From: Lineus longissimus
Taxonomy: Eukaryota > Nemertea > Pilidiophora > Heteronemertea > Lineidae
Length of the DNA stretch: 64,000 nt
Direction: 5' to 3'
Assembly (NCBI RefSeq): GCF_910592395.1
Contig: NC_088319.1
Location: 6,632,001-6,696,000, forward strand
Position numbers and translations under genes: made by a program. Below, in pieces: positions 24,301-36,300 of the stretch; positions within the stretch are counted from its first letter, which is position 1, and every line of letters starts with the position of its first letter. Under the pieces are notes generated by a model. It searched no databases. It was not told the origin of the DNA and saw nothing but the letters and a program-made list of their open reading frames with translations.

Positions 24301-27300
24301 ATGTCGTTTTCAGGGAACCCGGTTTTGTTAGGGAAATCAGAGCCCTGCATGACATACCAGAAAATGTAAGGGTAACGTCTTCAAGGTCTGGGTGGGAGAA
24401 TGCAGGAACACTGCAGCACTGGCAGGAAGAAATCTTTTTTCCCTTTGTTGGAGACTTTAATCCAAATGAAATTTTGCTTTTGGTAGACAGATTTCGCCCA
24501 CATCAGGCCGAACAATTCTGCCAGCCTCTGGTTGAAGCTGGTATTTTACTTGATGACATCCCTGCCAGATGTACATCTCTCGCCCAGCCTCTAGACCTAA
24601 CCGTCATGAGGGGGTTTAAAACTTTGGTCCGTAAGTACTGGAAGGAATGGAAAAGCCAGCATACTAATGCAGATGGACAGTGTGACAAAATCCCTCTCCT
24701 ATCAGTTCTAGGAATTCTAAGTCATGCATGGGCTGATGTAAGTCCCAATGCAGCAATTCGGGGATTCCAAGTAGCTGGACTCATTCCACGTGAAAATGGA
24801 CAATACGCCGATGCTCAGGCGGAAGGAGGTCTTCTCCTTGATGAAGATGAACTGTCTGATGTGGAAGAGGATATTGTGTTTCATGATTACAATGAAGACA
24901 GTGACTGACTTGTAACAGAAGTCTGAATTTGTCATAAAGTGTTGACTTTTCGGCTCATGAGACTCATTCCACCAATCAATGTTGAAATTTGGTCTTTTTT
25001 AGTGTTGTAATGAGTTGTCTAATGCTGACTGATTTTGACTTTTCATTCAGTGTTAGGATACACTCCAATGCAGACAAGAGCGACCTATTCACTTTTATTC
25101 TATTACTCAATGAACTCCCAAGGGGTCTGACTTGAATAAACGAAATGAGCATGATGTTCTGACTTCATGTTAATTTAAACACCTATTGAAACAGCTGTCT
25201 CCATAAATAAGTGGTCAACTTTCTCTCCCCCATAAAGGCCTCATATTATGTGTTTGCAAAAATTGGCTGATCCCGAGGTAACTGAGCATTTACTGTATAT
25301 CTTGAATATGTAACTTATGTGTGATGACAGAGATACAAGCAAAAAACCATAAATTTTGATGTCACTTGTACATTTATGTGGGTCACAGAGAGGAGGCCAT
25401 ATGTTACGTCACCAACACTACACGTTTTTATTTAAGCTTTAACACCTTTCGTTTGTGTTTTGTGGTATGTTAAACAGAATGTATTAATGATTAAAAAATT
25501 AGTTTTTACACAATCAGTGTTAATCATCACCTTGACGTTTCAAATGGTTATACCATTCTTCTTCAGAAGTCAGAAGTCTGACCGCCCAGACTCTGATCCC
25601 ACACGTGACTTAGCCCCCTTCGTCTCGATTCATTTTTGTCGTTTTACGAATCCAAGTGGCCTCCTTCACCCATCTCTTAAAATCGTGTTGGCTCTCTCTC
25701 CACCACTTTGGTTTTTTGTGTGCTGCACGTATGTGTTCGTCTTCACTGGCCCCGTCGCTTTCCTCGGAAACCATGTTGTTTTTTTCAGTCGAACAGAGTT
25801 CTTATGACTGAAAGTTTGTGGTTTAAAGCGTTGAGTGACCCGAAGGTAAGGTACTGGTCCGTATGGTATACAGTAGTCTCAAGACTTCTGTCAACTTTCC
25901 TCGTAACCTGAACGTCAAGGAAAGGAAGCTGCTCGTCAATTTCCTCTTCATATGTAAACTTGATTTTACCCTCGTGGTCTATAGAGTCGAGATGTTCTGT
26001 GAGACTGTCAGACTATTTAAAGTCGCGTGTGGGATCAGAGTGGGCGATACGACATCTAGTGGTCAGACTTCTAACTTTTGAAGAAGAATGGTGTAGCTAT
26101 TTGAAACGTCGAGATGATGATTAACATTGATTGTGTATAGTATGGGAAACGCCCAACACCGAGTTAATACCAACGTTTCGCTTTTATTGAAGCTTCTTCA
26201 GGGTTCACAATTATATACGAAATACACGTTAAAACCAATTTATACAGTTTATATACTCTCGATGTGACGTAGCGTCATTAACACTGCAGTGGCGCAATCT
26301 GTTCCTCCGACCACGGGTCAATGTTGATGAGCCGTCAACGTCCCGGCCAATCCTGGAACAGGGTGAGAGGTCAGAGGTCATGAAATGTAAACAAACATTT
26401 GCTCTAATGGTACCAGGTTTGTCCAATAGGTGGTGTTTTTTGTTTGCAAGTGCTGGATCACAGCCAATTTGTGATACGGTTAAGTCTCTGGTAGAAAGAT
26501 GATAACATCTGAGTTTTGAGATATAGAGACAAAACAACACTATACAGACAGTAAATTGTCCATAACGTTCAGGGACCTGTTTCATAAAACTTTTTAACAG
26601 ACTTCCTTCAAGGTACCATAAAGGAAGGATATAACGTCTATTTAAAGCTGCGTATTAAAAGCGTTTCATAACTCGTTTTTACTCTGCCATTACATTAAAT
26701 TTAACAGGCCTGCCATTAATAAATGATTGTATGGTGTACCTCATTGGTGAAAAAAAAAACCAACTCGAACGCCGAGTGATTTATTGTGTTGAGATTCGTA
26801 ATACATGATCGGGCCGTGGCAAAATGTGTCAATTTCAGTGTCTTTGGTTCCTATACATTATATGAATGCCCTTTCGACATACGAAACTTCCTTTCCATGC
26901 ATTAACTCTGTGCTGGGAACATGGCCAAGAGACGGTGATCTCGCCGGCAATTGAACTGATACTGAATTTGATGTTTTAGTGGAGTTCTACTCAGAACTCA
27001 ATTACAAGCTGGTGAATTTGATTGCCGTTCACATCCATGTCTCGAGGAGGAACGTCATCATCCCCTGCTTCATCATCAGAGTCCTCGTCATCATCGTCAT
27101 CATCATCTGAATCCTCCACTAAGGGCAATCTATCCCGGACAGCAATGTTGTGGAGCAGGCAGCAGGACTGAATAATAATGCTTGCCTTTTGTGATGTGAA
27201 TTGAACCTCCTTGCGGAGGCATCTGAACCGCTGCTTTAGCCTTAGGAGACCGTTGCAACGTTCTGTGATGCATCTGGCTCATATTTGCATCATATTTGTA

Positions 27301-30300
27301 TCCTGGAATGCCCTTTCCTGTCTGGTTTGGGCATTGGCAAGAGGTGTCAGAAGCCACCTCTTGCAAGGATACCCCGAGTCTCCCAACATTCAACCATTCG
27401 GTGGATTGTTTTCAAATGCCTGGCCAAGGGCTGAACTGTGGAGAACGATAGCGTCATGAGACCCTCCTGGAAAACGTGCCAAACAGTTATTTATGATCAT
27501 ATCCCAATCACAAACTAGCATGACATTAATGCTGTGGTATCCTTTCCGATTGATATACACGTTTCCGTTGATGTGAGGCTTGCATATACGACAATGGGTC
27601 CCACCGATCGATCCAATTACTCTTGGAAAACCCGTGTTATCAAAAAATTTGGTTTTGACCTTCTGGAGGTCCCTCTCGAAGTGAACGTGTTGGTCAATGT
27701 GTGCTGCAAACGCAGATGGCACAGCGCCAATACACCTCGATGTTGTCGCAATGCTCACATGGTGAATATCACCGATACTAGATTGATCATGCCCAATTGT
27801 GAAATATCGTAATGCTATACACACTTGCAATGATACTGGGAGGGCGTCATTTCTCTGAGTAGGATGCTCCAACTCCTCCGACAGCCGATGACAAAAATCG
27901 AAACATATGTTCTTCGGGAAACGATATCTCTTGATGAATAAATCATCTCTCATGGAATCCAGCGGATTGAATCGATCCCTGAATACCCGTTCTCGTCGAA
28001 GATTTCGCCTGTTCCGTTCCTGAATCAAGTGCAACATGATTCCACGTTTACCCTGGACGAAGTCCTCGCGACTAAAGGAACTCTAGACTACCTTCAGGTT
28101 TAAAGGAACCGAATAAAATAAAGGCAGGATAAAACCACTACCTGAAACACTCTTAATGGTAACATTAACCTAGATATTCTAAAGGCACGTTTATGAAACG
28201 CGTTCTTCCTTTAAGGAGTGACTTTATCCTAGCATTAGGGCTAAAGGCACTTTATTAGGCTTTATGAAACAGGTCCCAGGCCTGTGGGTTTGTTGCTCCT
28301 GAGAGTATAGATCCAAAATGACTCCCTTTGTAGGAGTTGAGTGTTTAGGTTAACATCTGGTACAGTTTTGATTTTTTCTATGCCAGTGACTTTGAAGTCT
28401 TTGATTACATGGCCTGGTAAATTGAAACGGTTTGCCAATGTAGTGATTCTACCGCACCTTATATTAGGACGATGTTCGTTCATTCTCGCTTTGAGTTGCC
28501 TTCAGGTTTGACCTATGTATCGAGTGTTACATTCATCACAAGTTATTAAGTAGATGACATTCTTTGAGTTGCACTTGCAGTCTATTTTCTGACGAATGCC
28601 ATAGCGAGTATTAGTAATACTGCTTTGAAATTTGGAACCTTTCACCATAGATGGACAGTTAGTACACTTGTTTTGGAAGCATTTGCTGTTGCCTGGAGGT
28701 TGACTTATGGTGAAAAATGAGTTACTGGGACCCCTTGTGGGAGTGTCCTGTTTCATTCTGCTCTAGTTGTCCTTTAAAATTTTGCATTTCCGATAGCTAA
28801 CCAGTGGATTTGAATTCCTGAGAACAGATTTCAATCTTTCTGAGCTTAGTAGTACATCCCAATGTTCTTTAATGATTTTGTTGAGATCAGGTAGGCTTGG
28901 GTTGTAAGTAGTAACCAGTGGCAGTGGGATAATGTCCTTTTTAGTGCTATCTCTTCGATTTGCTTTCGTTATAAGCAGTGTCTCTCTATCTAACAGTCTA
29001 GCTTTCATTATAGACCTCTTAATGTCAGTCTTCTTGTGTCCCCTAAGTATTAACAGTTCCATTAGTCTATCTGTATGAAAATCGAAGTCCTTGACATTAG
29101 AGCATATTTTGCGTATTCTGATAGCCTGGCTGTAAGCTATTCCCTTCTTAGTATGGCCAGGGTGACAAGAATCAAAATGCAGGTATGTGTGGCAATCTGT
29201 GGGTTTGATGAAAAGATTGGTTGACAGTTTGTTGTATTCATCTAAGTGAGTTTTAACATCCAAAAAGTCAATCTCAGTATCACTGTATGTCATAGTGAAT
29301 TTGATGGTCGGATGGAAGTTGCTGAGATCTTTTGCAGTCTCTTTTAGTTGTTCCCATATAAAGTTGATGTCGTCAATGAAGCGGGCATAGACAGTTGGTT
29401 GGAGGGCTCTGTCTTTCTTGATTGTGTAACAACTAACTTTTTTATTGTTACATATTTCACAATCAGGTGAACGTTTTTGCAGAATGTGTTAATGTTTCAA
29501 TGTAGGGATGAACGGTGGCTTGTCTTGATGTGATGTTGCCTCCTTGCTGCTGTTCCCCGACATCTCGTTCAATGCAGCGGTCTGTGTAAATCTTCACCTC
29601 CCAACTTGTGCTCACACACTAATTTACACGCTCTGCCACATGGAAGTCTGCATTCATTTTTACACCCCCTTTATGCAAGTATCAATTCGTGTCTTGTACC
29701 CCCCCTCCTCAAGGGTACGACACCTTATCACCCTATAACGACATCTTAAGGCTCAAGCATCACCCTTTTTTCACCAATGCTACTTTTTCTTTCGTCAAGA
29801 CATCACCATCAACAATATATCAGTTATCACCGTCATATAAAGTAACCGAACTAATTTTACTGGGTAAGGCTGTATGTTCGACAAGACATCGACACATTAG
29901 CATCCTTATTCTTTCCAGCTTCGCCAAATTTTCACTAAAGGAAAAATAAATACTACTCAAGCATCGGCAAAGATTAGTGGTGATAGCTTAACTACCCTTG
30001 AGGAGGGGGGGGTACAAGAAACGAATTGATACTTGCATTAGGTAGGGGTGCGTAAGCTATACATGCGTGAAGGAATTAGTGCATTTCCATTAGAAATTCT
30101 CTGTATAGCTTGAAACAAAAATTTTTGGTCAAAAATGGCGCTGATAAATATGCGGGGTAGTTTCATGTGTCCCAGCGCATCGGTAGGTCGCGCCCCATTG
30201 GCTGAATTTTAATTTTCAAGAATTAATTTCAATTTTAGGGGGGTGCGGGGGGCCTTTCCCCCCAACACATGCCTAAAAAAATCAGGAAACATTTATTTGT

Positions 30301-33300
30301 ATTCTAATTAGAAAAACTGCCGCCTAAATCACGCATTACTCACAAAAATGCTGACGTTTTGTTTCAATTTTGCCGAGGTCACGTGACACATAGTTTATTC
30401 CACACACGCGCACGCTTGCCTGGTAACTGTTGCCAAGACGTGTTTCTTCAGTGTTTTCTCGAAATCACACTAAATCAACAATACAATATGATCCAAATAA
30501 TGCAAATACGCTTTTCGTACCATCTAACATGCACTTGACTGCCCACTGTGCGTGCAAATTAGCGAGAAAAAATTATTGTTATTGCCTTTTTTTTTGCCAA
30601 TATATACACACCTGCGGAACCATTTCAACATCGGCCGTGGCCTAATAATCCCAACAATTTTAGGGGGGTTCGGGGGGATTTTATCCCCCCGACACATACT
30701 TCAGGACAGATCAAAGAATTTCATTTGCATGACCGCCTTAACAGCTTAAATCCTGTACAAAAGTGCTGTTTATTTGCGGAATTCAATCAAAACTCGCGCA
30801 GATTCGTGAAACAAGTCTCAGTTGGCAAATTGGCCGAACTCTCAATATACACCATCTAGATTCTGCACCCTAGCGGACAGAGAACAAACTACTTTCCGCC
30901 GTCTGCTTCAGTGGCGTCCGCACACGAATGAAGACACGATTTCGATTCTTCCTTTCAAATTTTCAAAATTTCTTGCAATATTTAGTAACTCACACAACGT
31001 AGTGAGTGTAATGGTTACGTATGTATATAAAGTGTAAACAAAATTCATATATCCATCATGTCCATCGAATCTGAAAAAATTTGTGCAGACCCATGACAAT
31101 TCTGGTTCCGGTACAGTTTGTCGCATTCCATACGGGCCGCGCTTGCCGATCCTGCTTTCACGACGCACCGCAACCACAGTTACCATGATTCCCATTGTTT
31201 CCTTCCTCATGACGCAATTATTTCATGACGTCATGAGCCATTGACCATTCACGCAAGTAGATTTATTCACACCGGCGCCACTGAAGTGCGGGTGTGGGAC
31301 ATCATGTATTTAAAAATCGTCTGCTAGGGTCTCGTTAGGGAGTTTTTCCCAAATGTACGCGATGATGACGTGCCCCATTAACAGGACGTAACATCTATTT
31401 TAAAATGCGTTTCCAAAGTGAATGCATGAGAACAACCCATTTGTGTCGTATATCACTGGAAACGCCCGATTCCCCTGATTCTGCAGGATGTTAAATCGGG
31501 CATTTTATTTCTTTAAATAAATCATAAGCGTCGCATTTGCTTGTAGCTCTGTTCACCATCCCAAATGGCAATATTGCCAATTGGGCCGGACAATCACGAA
31601 AAACCCCAAATATTATACATTTCGTCCTGAATAATTCTTAGACAAAGAAAACGTCCTCTTCTTCTCGATTTACGTACTTGACTTCAAAAAAGTCAGTTTT
31701 AACACTACTACACAAATATAGAGTGGTCATAAAGTTCCATTTGGATAGAGATTTGACGGACTGATTTGGAAATTCATTCCAACCATGCAACTGTTTCAGA
31801 AATGAGAAAAAGCTCCTGGGTGTCATGACATGCATGGTGTGTCTTGCCTCTGCATTTTTGTACTCAGACATGTCAGAGGGTTTTCAACTTTCATATCATT
31901 GACGAAATAATTCATTCCAATCTACAAGTATATCAGTCACATCATTTATTTAAAAATCGTCTGCTAGGACATACAGGACAACGTCGGTGGAGACAGTTGT
32001 GACATTTCAATTTTCATTGCATAGAGATTTGACGGACTGATTTGGAAATTCATTCCAACCATGCAACTGTTTCAGAAATGAGAAAAAGCTCCTGGGTGTC
32101 ATGACATGCATTCAATTATTATTTCACCACAAAGAGCTGCTTCTGTCAGCAGATATGAGACAGCTACCGGGGCGGGGACTATTTCTTTATGGGGCCTTAT
32201 TGTTCAGCGTCTCCAGGGAATTCTATTTTTAGAGTCCAATAGGGGGGGTTGGGGGGGCCTTCCCCCCAATGTACTGACTAAAACCTGTCACTTTCAGAGA
32301 ACGGGGAGGGGGTTTGGGGGACTCATCCCCCAATGTACTGGCTATATATGTCAGAAGGACGGGGGTTTGGGGGGCTCCCCCATGTCAAACAGTTGTGTGA
32401 GTTCACTAGAGATTGCTCTTTACATATTAATTTTAACAGCAGTAAACCAATTCAATTGATCATTTTTACCATTGAGAACATACATAGAGACTTGGCAGTC
32501 ACAACCAAGTCCAAAGACAATTTAAACCAATTTATTTTGATGTCATAATGGCAGGCCTATAGGCTCAAAATCACCCAGTGAGTGGGTACACGGAAGGGTT
32601 AATTGACTGTCCAATGGCAATGGGGGGTTTGGGGGGCTTCTCCATTGCACTGGATAATATCAAATTCAAATTCTTTATTTGCACAACTATCACAAGTACA
32701 GATGACATCCATCGCCCCCCCCCCCCCCCCCCAGCGGTAAATGACATGGAAGGGCTAGTTGACTGTCCACCGGGGGGTTTGGGGGGGGGCTTCTCCCCAA
32801 CGCACTGGTTAAAACCTATGTCGACGGAGGGGGGTTTGGGGGTGTCCCCCCCATTATAACAGCTGTAGTTGTTAGAGCTTGCACTTAACATATGCTCGTA
32901 GGGGGGTTCGGGGGAGTTCCCCCGACATAAAGGGGGGTGCACTAAGTCTGTGACTTTACATATTAGCTCACCTACAAGGAGGAGGTGAGCTTTTCTTATG
33001 GTGCAGCGTATGTCGTCTTATGTTGTCCACCAGCAAGGCATGTTTTGTAACTTCTGGAGCTACATGTACCAACTTGAAACTTAGTACATATGCTCCCCTA
33101 TGTAATAACATCTTTGAGACCAAATATCGGTCTGGTTCGATTACTAATTTGGCCACCAGGTGGCTAAAACCGAAAACACAAAAAAGCGATATATCCCTTA
33201 CCCTGTCCCAGGATTTAATCAGCACCAAACTTTAATCAAAGGTACATGTAATTACAATGCATAACATATCACAGGGGTATTGATTTGACCAACTTTTTAA

Positions 33301-36300
33301 GGTCACAGAGGTCAAATAGCATAAATTGATCGATGGTGGCACATTTTGTAACTACTGGATCTTTGTATTGAGTCTGACTGAAAACTTGGTACATATGTAG
33401 CACTATGTATAAAAAATTGCAGACTAAATTTCGGTCTGGTTTGATTCCTGCTTCACCCACCAGGTGGCTAAAATTGAAAACACTGAAACTGTTTCATTGG
33501 CTTTAAGTACTTTTTTGGAAGTACTTGATGCTGTTCTTCCAACTATGCAGGTATTTAAAAGATAGTAGAAGAATATGATATTCAAAATTTTAAGCACGCA
33601 CTCGTGGCGAACCTGTCATGCTATGGGAGTACATCGCCAGTTTGGATTTTACGTCTCCCCGCTATTAAGAAGCCACTTCCTTTCCATTGTTGTTGCGGTT
33701 GCAGGCTAATGGACATGTTGTTGGTGTTCATGTTGGTCTTCAGGTCGAAGCAGTGAGTGTTCCCGTGCATCGATCAGCACAAAAATGACCCCAGTCGGGA
33801 TTAAAATCAGAATAGCGTAATTAATTCAGTCAGTTCTTGAATTTTTGCATTTAAGTATCATTTAATGATGGGAACTGCTACAGTAGAAAAGAAGGTGACT
33901 GGGCAGCTGACAGCTTGGTATTAATGCCCTTAACATTAATAATGCCATTTTTCTTTGTGTTATCTTCCAGGCTAAGCATAGATTCATGGAGACTTCATGG
34001 CAGCGATGGAGACAAGCTCTTATTCGAGAGAAGGGGTCACAAAGGTTCCTTGAATTGGATAACAAGCTTATTGTTAAAGAGGTAAGGGCATTAATTAGTC
34101 TCTATCAACCTACATACATGTATGTAGGGTTGAGAGGAGACTCCTGGTGTAGCTAGAAAAATGTTTCCCAAAATAATTACCCAATCCAGGTGGCTGTGGC
34201 GTATAAATGTGCAGTGCAACCCAGGTAACACAACCAGTGATGGGACCAAGATCGGATGGTATTGTTGCCGGGGTGGTCTGTCCGTGAGGTTGAGAATCAG
34301 AATATGAAATTCATGATTAGATTTTCCTCGCTTTATAAAAACAGCATCCCGGCATGTGTGTATATCAATTGTATTTCCATGAGTAATGCTGCCTGATCGA
34401 TATAATTGCACAATTGGTTCCTCCAAACTCCGTTTTCATGACAAGAACGGGATTCCCTTCTGGTGCAATTATGAATTTTTTCAAAACCCTTTCAGTGCTA
34501 GCCAGTAAATACCCTATAGTTTACGAGCCAAATTAGGCTTTTTAGAAGCTTTTAAAAAAAATACTGCTACTCCAAAACTAGACGAAATAAAAACAAAATT
34601 GAAATATCATCGTGGAAGGGACTTGATAGGCTTCCAGATTTTATGAGCATTCTTACATTATTAGGTCAACTAAACACGTGAGCTGATGGTGGACATCTTG
34701 GATTTTATATTTTACTTGTACATTAACATTTTATCAACATTACAACTTTAAGTTTTGGTGCAGTCTTGCAGCTTCTCATATAATCAGCTCTCACTAATCA
34801 ACATAGTTCATTTGTCAAAGAAACTTAACTGCATGCTTCCATGTCAACATTGAATTTTTTTTAAACCGGAGAAAATCCTCGTTAATGTTGGTAAAATTCA
34901 GTTGCGCTAACATTTTGATCAACCTTACAAAATGATCTTTTGTTTCATATCTATTCCCATTGTGTCCGAGGTGCTAATTATCACTGAATATCAATTTCTC
35001 CAAGTTTGGGGTATATCATATGGACCCTTTTTAGCTCACCTCTTAGCAGAGGTGAGCTTATCCCATACCGTGGCGTCCGTCGTCCGTCGTCGTCGTCGTC
35101 GTCGTCGTCCGTTAGCAGGGCACGTTTTGTAACTGTTAGAGATATTGAGTTGAAACTTGGTACACATGTAATGACACCTTGGAGACCAAGTTTCGGTCCG
35201 ATTCGTTTCATGGTTTGGCCACCAGGGGGCCAAGCGTTAAAAGTGAAAATATGCAATATCTCCCTTAATAGTAGTCGGGAAATTTTGAAAAAAATATGGT
35301 AGGTACTTCTAGCAAAGGTGCATCATATATCCTCCTGGTTTTTGATTTGACCTCCTTTTCAAGGTCACAGAGGTCTAATGGTGTAAATTGGCCGTTAGGA
35401 TGTAACGATGGCACGTTTCTAAACTGCAATGACTATTGATACCAAATTTGGTACACATTTACCCCTTAGTCAGGTGATCTCAGGGACCGAAGTTTGGTCC
35501 AATATGATTCACCACTTGACCACCAGGGGGCAAAATCCAAAAACCTTAAAAATGTGATTATTCCTTAACTTCTTGCCCGATTGCCACCAATTTGATATCA
35601 TGGGTACATCTAACCACCATACAGTATATGTCACACAGGTTTTTAATTTGACCTTCTTGTCAAGGTCACAGAGGTCAAATGGCGTAAATTCGCCGTCAGG
35701 CCGTAACTATGGCCCGTTTCTTAACTGCAATGACTATTGATCACAAATTAAGTACACATGTACCCCTTGGTCAGGTGATCTCAGGTACCGAAGTTTGGTT
35801 CGATCTGATTTGCCGTTTGGCCTCCAGGAAGGGGGCCAAATCCTAAATTCTTCAAAATGCCATTATTCCTAGTAATGACTTGCCCGATTGGCACCAATTT
35901 TATATCATAGGTACATCTAATTCTAACAGCCATTCAATGTGTCACCCGGGTCTTCTTTGATTTGACCTACTTTTCAAGGTCACAGAGGTCAAATGTACTG
36001 TAAATTGGCCATTTTGGGGAAATTGTAATTGCTTGGACCTACATCAAACCTAACACTACATGACACAATACCATGCTCTTTATCCATCTTTCCTCCACAT
36101 TAGGTGAGCACAATGGCCCTGGCCATTTCATTTTATCACCCAAAAACAACTGTTTAACCATTGCCCGCTAATTTGTCAAATGAAACTTCAGAATTTTTCA
36201 CACTTGGCCCTTAGCCTAACACTATAACAAAAATGCTCAGGAATTTCTATTGCCGTTGGTGGGTGCCATAAGGTGAAATTCCCTGACCAAAAAAAATGTG

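Larger units (their letters stand above)
26142..29440 (-). pseudogene. Penelope-like element with GIY-YIG nuclease, 5'-truncated, split by a Harbinger element
   Basis: Reading leftward from about 29420, YARFIDDINFIWEQ is the RT active-site motif. It is followed by IDFLDVKTHLDEYNKLSTNL and, at 28640-28500, VIYLITCDECNTRYIGQT, the GIY-YIG motif. The frame continues to 28280 (FWIYTLRSNKPTGL) where Harbinger intervenes, and resumes at 26572 for about ten residues (NVMDNLLSV, stop). Two in-frame stops (near 28764 and 28500) show decay. The tail near 26171-26203 again has CTGAAGAAG...CGAAACGTT. Penelope-like elements retrotranspose with an RT related to telomerase. Confidence 0.85.
30230..32945. 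repeat. scattered G-rich hairpin motifs (about nine copies)
   Basis: Copies of the type GGGGGGTTYGGGGGGC followed within a few bases by CCCCCC occur near 30237, 30661, 32241, 32303, 32358, 32621, 32769, 32829 and 32901. Each has two G-runs and one C-run, so each can form either a hairpin or, with neighbours, a G-quadruplex. Phrases 'caatgtactg' and 'actaaaacc' recur beside several of them, suggesting a degenerate tandem family in 32.2-32.9 kb. Confidence 0.75.

Noticed and set aside
27054-27125. TCATCA/TCGTCA microsatellite-like run
   Set aside because: It is the coding sequence of the acidic C-terminal tail of the Harbinger transposase rather than an independent microsatellite.
31638-31871. 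77-codon minus-strand frame with FLKQLHGWNEFPNQSVKSL, faintly like a LINE RT C-terminal tail
   Set aside because: The similarity is only impressionistic and the frame overlaps the 91-bp direct repeat.
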